Shown: positions 46,568-57,260 of the stretch, piece after piece
How the letters are laid out: each line of letters starts with the position of its first letter
How positions within the stretch are numbered: position 1 is the first letter of the stretch
Assembly (NCBI RefSeq): GCF_003473485.1
Contig: NC_053047.1
Coordinates: 8,571,001-8,635,000 of the forward strand
Source: Medicago truncatula
Lineage: Eukaryota; Streptophyta; Magnoliopsida; Fabales; Fabaceae
Direction: 5' to 3'
Length of the DNA: 64,000 bases
Notes under the pieces: generated by a model
Seen by the model: only the letters and a program-made list of their open reading frames with translations
What the model was told of the DNA's origin: nothing
The model's database searches: none
Program-made: the position numbers and the translations under genes

Positions 46568-48000
46568 CTTTGATATTGTTGTAGCACTTTAGAGAGAAAA
46601 ATTTAGTAATTACAGAAACGTAGGCATTACAATTTAGATACCAGGAACGTTCGTGTTGATGAAATACCCGGATTGATGGATGCATAGCACAAAGAACGTA
46701 ATTGTTGCACTTTAATATTAACAGAAGAGAACTCAGCAAAGTCCCTTGTTGTACGTCGTTAAGCCTCATAACATTTTTATTTATTCAATTCAATCGATGT
46801 TAAAAATAATAATTGAGAACGAGTGTTTATATCGCTACTTTAAAGGATGTAGACCTTGGTATTTAATGGTTGTAATTCCTACATGCGAGGATATGAAAAA
46901 CATAGTTGCATTTTTATTCTCTGTCGTTTTTCTTCTTTCTTTTAGCATAGATTGATTTGATTGGTAGTTGCAGATCCTAACATCATGAAGCATGTTGTGT
47001 TTATAACTTTTCATCAATCATGTGGATCATGATATCCAGTAGTTTTGATTATGTGTTAGACATGTATCATCAAGAGTAAATTATTTTGTTGGAGTACATT
47101 ATGTGTTTGTATACATGCATGTTATATTTAAATAGGATTTTGACTATATATGAATATGAATATATCTTCATTTTACTTAAAAATAAAAAAATAAAAAAAA
47201 GAGTATATCTTCAATTATTTTATTCAAACTATGTTAATACTCTAAAAAAACGTAGGTTAATGATAAATGGCATTGACTTTTTGTATAGTCATGTGACACA
47301 TGATTAATATTTACATAATGCAATTGAGTGGTGCGAACAAAATGAAGCTCATCTAGACTCCACTTTATTGACTACATTACAATAAATTTTAATCACTACC
47401 AAAATCAAAACGTGGTATTGATGTTAAACATCAAAACTAAAATGAGTAAGCATATGAATCTAAAAAGGTAAGGACTAACAAAGTTATTATTTGCATAAAC
47501 AACAATTTGGTTTAATTTATCCCCAATAATTACTATGTCAAATAGTTGTATTAAAAATGTTTGGGCATCTATGACAACACAAGTGAGTTTTGAAAACATG
47601 GAATAATATAAAACAAATGAGAAGAATACGCAAAACATCGCAATACCATATATAATTAACAATTGATAGAAACAAAACAAACATTCAATTCAATTACCAA
47701 ACAAGATCGTACACATTTCAAATCAAAGAAAAATAATGTTAATGCAATGCTTTTGCACCTCTATTTCATATGTATGTGGTACCATATTACTAACTCTTGA
47801 TAGCAAACTAGAAGTAAATGTTTAGTGTCTCTGTTGAAACAACACCTCAGTGGTTGACTTCGGTGCTTAACACTCTTACTAGTAAAATATTAACTGGTGT
47901 CTAGCCATGACTGTTTAGATTTTGACAACTGTTTTGACATCATGCAATCAATAGGAGTCAATTAAGAGTTCGATACTAGACATATACATTTACAAATCAC

Positions 48001-48180
48001 CCACAAGGCCCTCTAAATGACCTTCACCGTCTGGATAATCACCATCATTGTTATCTAAATGAGTATCATGATTGTCTCTCATGTGCTAAGTACGTCATAA
48101 TTAGGATATTCTTTGAGCACCACCATTGCCTCTCTCAAGCTAGATAACTCGTATCGATAATGTCCATCACAAAGTTATAA
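48001..48180 (-). pseudogene. Possible exon remnant
   Basis: Read on the minus strand, one frame gives YELSSLREAMVVLKEYPNYD, a stop, then an acidic tail with DNNDGDYPDGEGHLEGL. Composition is protein-like but the frame is broken and no family was recognised. Confidence 0.2.
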
Positions 48181-48959
48181 AATACACAAATTTCATAATA
48201 ATAATTACCTTATAATTTATTTAAATTAAAGATTTCATACTTTCAACAACACATATCAAAACAAAACAATACTTCGTATTACAACAACACATATTCGACA
48301 TACTATTCAAATATCACACCAATATATATTATTTATAGTTCAACAATTCAATAGATATACTTAATCAATTAAGAACATGTTGTCAATTTATCAAGTACTT
48401 CATTTATCACACATCTCAGATGCTAATTGCAATCAAACATGAATTTAATAATGTTTCCAATTCTTATTTTATCTTCACACTTCAAATTCAGTTATCACTC
48501 AAAGGGCTTCAACCATTCAGAATGATCCCTCTGATTTGTTAAAAATACAATTGTTCATGTTCATCTCATTCATTTGCTCAAAAAAAAAAAAAAGTTCATC
48601 TCATTTAATTCTTACTCATGATTTTCGACTCACTCTCACTCTGTATCTGGTTTGATGCTCTTCAACAGTATAAGGGTTAAAAATGATTTTCACAACAATA
48701 TAAGATTGTTTAGCGACGACGTCACAGATTTAACGAGACATGATTGATAAATTACGCAGAGTACAAAAATTAGGAGTAAATAATTAATAAAAATATTATG
48801 AGCAAAATAGAATCAAAATTTAACATTCACTAACTTAGATTTTCTAAATAAAAATTCTGTTAAATATTCATTATTAGAGTTAACATAATAAAAATGACAT
48901 ACTTTCTCAAAACAAATATCTTTTAATTTTTTTTTTATATATATATATAAGATCCTATT

Positions 48960-49397
48960 CAAAATACCTCGTGGTAGAGAGAAGTGCTCTTCCAAATACT
49001 TCTCAACAAAGTGTGGGGGGTGTGGTAATCTAGAGGACATTGTTTATCTATTTCTTCTTCATTGCGATTTTTTCTGTCAACTTTGGTTTGTTGTGTACGA
49101 TTGGTTAGGTTTCATCTTGGTTACGCTGTTTAATATTTTAGATCATTTACCTCAGTTTGGTTCCTTCGATGACTTTTCAAAACACAAGAAAAACATTATT
49201 CCTTTAGTTTTGTTTTCTTCACCTCGGGTTTTATGGATAGAAAGAAAAGCAAAAAGCTCCAAGAATTCGCAAAATACTATTCACCATTTTGCTTGACAAC
49301 ATTAAGGCTCATTCTTTTAGTTGGTTGAAAGCAAAACATGAAAATCTTGCTTTTAACTATGATTCGTGGTGGAATAATCTTTTAAATTTCTTATAAA
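48960..49397 (+). mobile_element. LINE reverse-transcriptase C-terminal remnant
   Basis: Codons at 49010-49400 read CGNLEDIVYLFLHCDFF, then LWFVVYDWLG, VLWIERK and, after a frame change, FSWLKAKHENLAF-DSWW. This is the zf-RVT tail (C...H..C) of plant L1-type LINEs, with the typical 'WxVWxERN' region decayed. It ends just before a T-rich run at 49397. Confidence 0.65.
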
Positions 49398-49686
49398 TTT
49401 TTTTTTTTTTTTCCATTCAGATGTACTTTAAACGTATATTATGTAATTTGATTTTTCTCTTTACTTTTCTCTAATACACCTTGTTCGGGACAAATAAAAA
49501 GATTTGGTTATTAAAATACCATTCTAGCTTCTTAAAAAAAATCTTGTAATTTTAAGTATTTTTTTATTGAAATTTTATTATTCAAAATAAATATTTGACT
49601 CTTAAAAATCCATATGCAAATCAATCAAAAAGATAAAAATAATCCACACAAAAATATCAAAATAATATTTCTGACAATTAGTAGTC

Positions 49687-49825
49687 TGTACACCCTCCAG
49701 TCATTAATATAAACAAAAATATATTTTTTAGATACATTCAATTAATGATATATGTCACATATATCATTAATTTAAATATATTAAAACATGGATTTTTGTT
49801 TATATCAATGATGGGAGTGTGTACA
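49687..49825. mobile_element. Foldback MITE upstream of the eIF2B-epsilon relic
   Basis: Left end TGTACACCCTCCAGTCATTA, right end in reverse complement TGTACACACTCCCATCATTG, continuing through ATATAAACAAAAAT on both sides. About 139 bp, AT-rich, non-coding, some 250 bases before the ATG. Target duplication not resolved. Confidence 0.65.
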
Positions 49826-50372
49826 TTATTAAGACGGAAACGGAAGGTAAGTAAAGTTATGTTTTTATTTTACCAAGCTATAACCACCTGTCTCCCAAAA
49901 ATCACAAAAACATTTCACCATCGTGATTCTATGCGAACCACCAATGCCGCCGTTCACCTCCGGCGGCACACTTCACCTCCGCCGTTCACACTAATCCTCA
50001 GTTCCCGCGATTCAATTTCTTCACTGAATTTCAGCATCTGGAATTTTTTCTTCATTGTTGCAATTGTTGAGAAGAAAATGGGAGCACCGAAGAAAAGCGC
50101 TGCTAGGGTTTCAGAGGATCACGATGAGCTTGTTCGTGTTCCGTTACAAGCGATTATGTTAGCTGATAGTTTTACTACCAAGTTAGACCTATCACTCTTG
50201 AACGCCCCAAAGTAATTTCAATTTTTTTGTTGATTCTTGCAATGTTCATTCATAAACATGAATTTGTTATTTTTTTGGTTTGAATTGTTGAATTTTGATG
50301 CTTTTATTCATTATTTTTTGTTGAATTTATGAATTCATTGTTTTTGGTTTGAGTTTTTGAAATGTGATATAT

Positions 50373-50508
50373 CTATGAAGCACTGACACTAGACACACAT
50401 TGATATGACACTGGCACATTGACATCGATAATAATTTGAAAAGAAAATCACATAATTCAAGGTAATCATACTTGTCGGTGATCAAAAGGGTAGGTGTTAC
50501 AGAGCTTG
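50373..50508. mobile_element. hAT-type MITE in intron 1 of the eIF2B relic
   Basis: Left end CTATGAAGCACTGACAC; right end in reverse complement CAAGCTCTGTAACACC. Flanked by perfect 8-bp TGATATAT (50365-50372 and 50509-50516). A diverged member of the CTATGAAGCACGG family. Confidence 0.75.
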
Positions 50509-50599
50509 TGATATATTTATGTATTTGTTAATTTAAGGTGCTATTGACATTGGTGATTGTTGCAATGATAAATTTCACATCGGTTAATTTGAACATTTG

Positions 50600-50920
50600 T
50601 GTGGTAAGACTAGATGGGATAGGATTAGAAATGACAATATTAGACAGTTGGAGTAGCAACTATAGTAGAAAAGGTGGTTGAAAATAGGCTTAGGTGGTTT
50701 GGGCATGTAGAGATGTAGCTAGGAGAGTAGATCAGATGGAGGATTGTCAGATCACTAGAGGAAGATGAAGACCTAAAAAAACTATAAGAGAAACTATTAA
50801 GAAAGATTTAGAAATTAATAAGTTGGACTGAAACATGGTTTATGATAGAACATTATGGCGTAATTTGATCCATGTAGCCGACCCCGCTTAGTGGGAAAAG
50901 GCTTTATTGTTGTTGTTATT
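50600..50920 (+). mobile_element. RTE-clade LINE 3' end
   Basis: Conceptual reading with frame breaks gives RWFGHV, VDQMEDCQITRGRGRP, KTIRETIKKDLE and LWRNLIHVADPA, then a stop. It closes with a TTG-repeat tail (TTGTTGTTGTT at about 50907-50917), both hallmarks of plant RTE LINEs. A shorter relative is at 53495-53600. Confidence 0.8.
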
Positions 50921-51017
50921 AATTTCGACAATCATATTCATGTATAAGAACAATTTCAACATTCATATATAAGAACATGGATTTACTTATTTGTGCTTCT
51001 ACAGTGACATAAATTTT

Positions 51018-51247
51018 GTGAGACTGTATGGAAGAACTTATGGAAATAACTGATGACATGTTTACAAGCTGTTTTCAGCTTATTTTCATCAGTTCACCAT
51101 GATAGCTTATGAAAACAGTTTATAACTTATATAAAAACAATTGAACTTAATTTACTTTTGATATAGAAATAGGTTGTACGTATGCGGTTTTCATGATAAG
51201 CGCTTATGCTATAAGCTGCGAATAAGCTGTTTATCTAACCAAGGCCT
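51018..51247. mobile_element. MITE rich in AAGCGCTTAT motifs, intron 1 of the eIF2B relic
   Basis: Same family as 35701-35935: AGCTTATGAAAACAG, ACTTATATAAAAACAATTGA and TAAGCGCTTATGCTATAAGC occur in the same order. The ends carry AACTTATGGAAATAAC and AATAAGCTGTTTATCTAACC. Confidence 0.6.
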
Positions 51248-51525
51248 TATTTGTTTGTTAACTTAAGGTGCTTTTGCCATTAGTGATTGATCACTCATTA
51301 ACATTAATTCATTATTTTTATTTGAGTTTTGATATATCTATTTGTTTGTTGATTTAAGGTGCTTTTGCCATTGGTGAATGTTCCAATGATATATTACACA
51401 TTGACATGGCTTGAATCAGCTGGTGTAGAAGAGGTTTTTGTTTTCTGTTGTGCTCATGCGAAGCAGGTGATTAACTATTTGGAGAAATCTGAGTGGTTTA
51501 ATCAACCTAATTTTACTGTAACAAC

Positions 51526-51706
51526 CTATGAAGCACGGAGACTCCTCGGATTAGGCGTGTCCCAGTGTCGGACACGTGTCGTGTCCGATACCGACACGAC
51601 ACCGACACTTGTAATTACACCGAATTATGTGATATTTTCAAATTATTAGTTGTGTCGGCGTGTCAGTGTCCGTGTCGTGTCTGGTGTCCGTATCCGTGCT
51701 TCATAG
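51526..51706. mobile_element. 181-bp hAT-type MITE inside exon 2 of the eIF2B relic
   Basis: Perfect 14-bp ends CTATGAAGCACGGA (right end read in reverse complement: CTATGAAGCACGGA), perfect 8-bp target duplication GTAACAAC (51518-51525 and 51707-51714), and GC-rich subterminal GTGTCGG/CCGACAC repeats. Removing the element and one repeat restores VTTIESQN of eIF2B-epsilon, so the exact insertion is readable. Confidence 0.95.
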
Positions 51707-51987
51707 GTAACAACTATTGAGTCTCAAAATTGTGTCAGTGCTGGAGATGCACTGCATATACGAGCGCAATGTGGTATGTATTTTCTTCATTTCGTTCTTC
51801 AATTTCAACTTATGTCGGAAAATTTCCAGCTATCGTAAATATGCTACATTGCCATTCACATATATTGTAAGACTTAAAAAGTTGATACTATAATTTGAAC
51901 TTTGTATTGAACAATGGTTGTTGTGTTCTTGGTTAGAATTTGTTTTCAGTTAAGAAACCTGGATAAATAATATGATATGGGTACAAT

Positions 51988-52370
51988 CTCTGTTGTCAAT
52001 GCGGAAATGCGGCGTGGCGCGGCCAACCTAATAATTGGCGCGGTGCGGGAGCAGGGCGTGTAGCGGGCGCTATTTCGGTGGTGTGGCCACTAATAAATTT
52101 AATACTAGATACCATACTATTCAAAAAGAAATACTAAAATACCTTAAACATTACTCAAAATTTCATGATGTATTCATAATATGAAATAAAAGGGATAGCA
52201 AAATCGAAAATGGCTAATACCAATTATATACAACTAGTACAAGTTATTGTTTTACTATTTATAGGTCCACTTTGGCCGCTTTCCACTTCTGACATGTGCC
52301 GACGCGGCCTGGTGCGGTGGTCCTGATTTTTCCACTATAGCGGCTGGCGCGGCTGCTTTTGACAACAGAG
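51988..52370. mobile_element. 383-bp hAT-type element
   Basis: Ends CTCTGTTGTCAA (12 of 12 with the reverse complement of the right end), flanked by perfect 8-bp GGTACAAT (51980-51987 and 52371-52378). GC-rich subterminal stretches of GCGGCGTGGCGCGGCC type on both sides enclose an AT-rich middle. No coding content. It lies where the missing catalytic exons of eIF2B-epsilon would have been. Confidence 0.9.
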
Positions 52371-53494
52371 GGTACAATATGACACTGATTTAAGGATTAA
52401 AGAGAAAATTTTGAAAATCAAGGAATGGCTAAGATATGGTAACAAAAGACATTTGCATTACTTATTTGTTGCTCATTAATACACGAATATTTTAGTAGTT
52501 AATATATGATGATCACAAGTAATTGTGATCATCCAACAATAGGCTTAGTGACATATGTTTTTCACATCTATATCAGAATATATTATTTCTACTGTGAATG
52601 TGTTGGCTCCTCTGGGTAAAAAATCAGATTTTAGAAAAAAGAATCAAAGAAAAACATGCAGGGATTTCTCTGCAAGGGAGAATTTCCTTTTCCAACATAA
52701 TACAGTTTTTATTATGATCAATCAAAATGAATGAATCCCAAACATGGGGTACAACTGTATTTGTGATCTCCTCCCTAGCTGCTACTAACTACTAATTTCC
52801 AGCTTTTCCCCCTCTTAACTGCTAACTGCTGCATAAACTTAGTGGTCCCTATTCCTTCTAGAGAATTTTGGAATCTCTTGGTTCCTAACAGAATGTGTCA
52901 CAAAAACATACAATTTTGTGTCTTTCGTTAGTAAGATGTATTAAAGATGTATCATATCTAAATATGATACATCAGTCACACATTACTCTAGTCATAGACC
53001 ATCCAACCTCCAACTGACCTTATCTAAATATGCTAAAGAACCAATGTTCAATTTCGTTTAGAAGCTATGCCATCTTCATGGAATGTGTTCATAACTATTA
53101 TCTTTCCGGAACTGCAATTCTTTGACTCTGGTGTTCTCGTCATATTTGTTGATTGTTTTTATTTGAAGACACTTTGAATCTGCATTCACTAGGAACTAAT
53201 TTGTAGAAACATTGTTTTTATTCGTGTTAGGTTGTCATACAATAAGATAGCTGCTGATTGTGCTGGAGCTTTATTTTATGCAATGATGAAGTATGCTGTA
53301 GACATGCCCCATAGTTCAGCCGGTGAGCTTTCATCCATATTCCTGTTTTCACAGTCTTTAATCTTTCCCATTTATTTTTTTATCAGGCATAGAATATGGT
53401 TGGAAAACTTGGCATCTTGGAAAAAACCTATCAGATATATTTAGTAACAAATTATGCAGAATGTTCAGGTTACATGAATTAACTGGGAGTCTCC

Positions 53495-53600
53495 AGTGTT
53501 GAATCAAATAGAAGATACTGAAACTGAAAGGGGTAGAGGGATACCTAAGAAAATATAAAGAGAAACTACTATGAGAGTATAACTTGACTGTAACTACTGT
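53495..53600 (+). mobile_element. Short RTE LINE fragment
   Basis: Reads NQIEDTETERGRGIPKKI then RETTMRV, the same protein segment as in 50690-50790. It is inside the intron that follows the first W2 exon of the eIF2B relic. Confidence 0.55.
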
Positions 53601-54883
53601 ATTATCTATAGTTTAGTCATTCAACTAAGTGCTGAACTGTGTGCTTGCCACTGGCATAACTGATTCAGTTTTTAGCTAAATCACTTACAGAATGGAAAAA
53701 GTTTCATACATCCTACCTGTATCATATTCATTTGAGAATTGAGTGCAGAAATGCACTTCCATTCTTTTCAAGTTTTATCTCATTCTTGAGTTCTCTGAAA
53801 CCACTGTAAAAGCGCTTGCTGTATATGGTTTTGCTGAAATTTTGGTTTATGACAAGTACGTTAGTGTTAGTATCCATGGGGCTGATTCCAAAAAAAATTT
53901 CCTTCCAGATTGAAGTGATTCTAAAATTTGAAGAAATGTGTTTGGAATCTGCTAAGGAGTTTGCTCCATTGTTCACAAAGGTATGCTTATCTTTTACTGG
54001 TTAGGTTATTGAATTGTCTTTATTCAGTTGGTAGCATGTAAGAAAGGTTATCAAAGTATGAAGTTGATGTATATCGTCTGTTACTATTAAAAATAATTTT
54101 ATATCTTTCATGAATTAGGCTTCTTAATGAGTGTTACGCACCTCAGGAAGAAAAACTATAACATGGACTCAACTTTTAACAGTGTTATATCCTTTGGTCA
54201 TATGGAAATTACTTTTAAGATGAATCACACCTTAAGCACTACCGTTCTGTCTAAAGGCCAGATAAATTAAAACAGAACCAGGAAGTACAAGACTGGGGGG
54301 ACATGTACCTGCAGTAAACCATAAAAACAACCCGAAACGGGTGATACAACGAATTGAAGTTAATAATGTTGTGAAATGGATTTTAACACAATTGAAGTTC
54401 CAACAAATTTTCACACTTGCATACTTGCTTTGCTGGCAGCAGTATTTGTTATACCGAGATCTCCCATTTTCATGCTGTCTATATACAATATTGTTTGTAA
54501 AATGATTGGAGTCAATAGTTTCACACATTCTCACACTGCATTGGACTATCTTTACCCTCCTTTTGTTTTGACTCTTAGTTGCTTTCAGATTTTGCACTAC
54601 ATGTATAATGAAGATGTTATAGAAGAAGATGCTATTTTGAGTTGGGAAGATGAGAAGAAAGACCCGGATGAGGCTGATAAAGTATTTGTTAACCTAGCCC
54701 AACCATTAATTCAAGTGAGTATCTTCATCTATTTTTACACACGTACAAAACTAATATTATGTTACTTGCGTCTTCTCAACTATCCCATGAGATGCATTAT
54801 TTCATATATGTAAGTAATTTATTTGCTCTTGTCTATAGTGGCTAAAAGAGGCTCCCGAAGAAGACGATGAAGAGGAAGAGTAG

Positions 54884-56155
54884 AAAGAATCGTCGAGGTG
54901 CTATCATCTTGGGAGCTTAAGAGGGATTTTTGTGCATTAATCTAACCTTTGAATTCAAGTGTGATTCTCTTTTCACACGGTATGCGTGTTCTTTTCAGTT
55001 TGGATTCAATTTAGAGAAACACCAGCTTTGGGTCATGTATTTTATTTAATAATTGCCTTAAATGAGGGAAAAAAAAAATGCTAATAGAAATAGGCTTCAT
55101 GATTAGAAGAAAAATAAAGATTAAGGTATGATTGTTTTCCACATCTCTTGATGCTCCAATCCCTTTTGCTATTCAACTTTAAATGACCCTTGTTGCAAAT
55201 CCTATAAGCTATATAGTAATTTGTAGCATTAGTTGAGAAGAAATGTTATATTCACATCAAAATACGTTCTCATTTGATTTTTGAGTATTTTTGAAATACG
55301 TATCAAATACGTTTATTTTCCAACGAAAAACGAGCTTAAATGAAACAACCTGATTTTGAGAGATGATTCAACTCCAGTTATTGTGTATCTAGTCGACAAA
55401 TTATTGGGCAACCGTCCTCTGTACTTCAATGTTTGGTATCATTAATACAAAACTTGTTTAAACAGTTTTGATCGACACAAATAAAATCTTAAAACAACAC
55501 TTCCTCAAATCTTTTTTCAAGAGTTATGAGTCAGTAAAAATTGATGTATTTGATCGATAATATGTAGTGCTAAAAAGCACTTTGTTACTATATATAGAAA
55601 AACCTCATTAACTATCACTGGAGTTAAAAATATATTTTCTTGTTTTCTAATTCTCTTCCTTGTACATCCTAGCGTACATGTTCGACTCCAGTCGTCCTTC
55701 ACCCTCCTCCATCATTCAATGATGTTGCCGCCCATGAATACAATTCGGCTTTACTTCATTTGTTGTCCATTTATAAAAGAGATAGACGTACAAGTGGTAG
55801 TTAGTGGAGTTTTTTTTAACAAGTGAACTCTACTTATGAGTCCTACTAGTCTATGTCATCTGTCTATTTCCCATAAGTGTATGCTGTTAATTTTCTTATA
55901 ATAGAATATCATCCCCACGACTTGAAATTCTAGAGTTATCGTAGATATGAATATTTTGCACACCACCTAGTTAGAAAGGTAGAACATTGAAACATTAATC
56001 CAATTTGATACGCACAAAACCATGCAAATCTAAGTCAAATGAATATTTGGCCCTTCTTTTTTGGTAGAAAATATTTGACCCTTCTTGTAAAAAGTAATGA
56101 ACATTTGGCTCTTTGTGTGCACTCTAAGATAGGTTCCCAACTCCTGAGATAGTCA
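54884..56155. other. 3' flank of the eIF2B relic
   Basis: Probable old 3' UTR up to about 55100, then AT-rich spacer. No gene was recognised. A minus-strand open frame at 55517-55702 has no domain. Confidence 0.4.
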
Positions 56156-56163
56156 CTTCAGAT

Positions 56164-57252
56164 CAGTGGCGTAGCCAGGATCCTGGAGTAGGGAGTTCAG
56201 ACCTTTCAACTTTACTAGAGCTATGAAAGTTTTATGCAGTTATTTTTTCTTTTAATTATCATTTATTTATACTACTAAATTTATAATTTTCGTCATTTTT
56301 TTCCAATCAAATATCTTTTTTTTTTTGCATAAATGTTTAATTATTATTTTTTATATTTTCCATATTTGTATAAATTATAAATTTCAAAATCTATCAAATG
56401 AAAGTTAGAATTTGTGTAAATTATAAATTTATAATTCTAAAGCATAATAATTTGGTGTATAACATTTTGTGTTGAAATATGTTTCATGGAAAGAAGTAAA
56501 AATAATTTGCATAAGTTATTGGTTACGGAAAAAATGTGAGGGAGAGTAATTTGGGTACACCTTGCATTTGAGTTCATGAAAATTGAGAATAAGTAAGATT
56601 TATTTTATTTTATTTGGAAAAGATGACATTTGAAACCAACTTGATTAAATAGGGTAAACATTTGTCAATTTTATTTATAATTTGGGACAAAGAAAGTGAA
56701 CTTTTCCTGTTAAAATTTAGGATGGTGGGAGTATTAAGTTATGAAAGAATATAAAATATTTAGTAATATATATTATATTTGCAAGAATTAAACTCTACGA
56801 CATACTTGGTTTAGTGGTAAAAGCTTCTTAAAAGACTTTTAGGATTTGTGTTCTATCTTCAAGCACTTCATTTTTACTTTAGAAGGAATTCAATTATTAC
56901 AATTACAATTATTAATAAGAAAATAAAAGAAAACAAATGTAATAGGAAAAACCAAATAGAGAGTTGGGCTTTTAAAAAATAGAGTTATATCAAAAAGGAA
57001 GTCAATTATCTCTAGTTGAGCCAAATACTGTTATGCTAACATAAAAGTGAGACTCGTGTCATTCATAGGCTGAGAGAAACTTGGGTTATTGGTGCAAAAT
57101 GTTTGGCTCAATTGCAATGTTAAGATATGAGGAGGTTCATTCTTAAAATATCAGGAGGTTCAAGCACTAATAAAACAGTACAATCATGTGCAAATTTTAA
57201 AAGCTCAGGAGATGCAAGTGCATCCCCTCACTTATATGTGGCACCGCCACTG
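56164..57252. mobile_element. 1.09-kb non-autonomous hAT element
   Basis: Ends CAGTGGCGTAGCCA and, in reverse complement, CAGTGGCGGTGCCA; both flanks carry the perfect 8-bp repeat CTTCAGAT (56156-56163 and 57253-57260). CAGTGGCGGAGCCA-type ends are typical of plant hAT elements. The interior is AT-rich with no transposase motif; it includes AAAGCTCAGGAGATGCAAGT near the right end. Confidence 0.9.
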
Positions 57253-57260
57253 CTTCAGAT

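Larger units (their letters stand above)
44230..47700 (+). repeat. Diverged direct repeats of about 0.65 kb and a 3.05-kb spaced repeat
   Basis: 44465-45120 and 45130-45830 are diverged copies (shared GTAGTATTAAAAATG, AATACGCAA, GTAGAGGCATACTACTAAAC, TCAACGTG/ATCAATGTGACAATAA, AACTTTCACATG). A third partial copy is at 46000-46300. Separately 44232-44640 is repeated at 47287-47700 (CATGTGACACATGATTAAT, CGAACAAAATGAAG, AAGGACTAACAAA). The outer pair could be the ends of a retro- or rolling-circle element, but no diagnostic termini were found. Confidence 0.65.
50078..54883 (+). pseudogene. Broken eIF2B epsilon subunit gene
   Basis: Exon 1 (50078-50212) starts MGAPKKSAARVSEDHDE and runs to NAPK. 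Exon 2 (51359-51773) continues VLLPLVNVPMIYYTLTWLES and FVFCCAHAKQV, the start of the nucleotidyltransferase domain. Most of that domain and the left-handed beta-helix are missing. Four 3' exons remain (53231-53322, 53909-53980, 54589-54714, 54839-54883) and give the W2 domain with IEVILKFEEMCLESAKEF, EEDAILSWEDEKK and an acidic tail. Intact eIF2B-epsilon is about 720-740 residues; here about 210 are left. Further damage: the exon 1 donor reads AAG-TAAT (a G appears lost), a hAT MITE splits exon 2, and exon 2 has a short frameshift at SAGDAL. No catalytic protein can be made; a W2-only transcript is possible. Confidence 0.85.
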
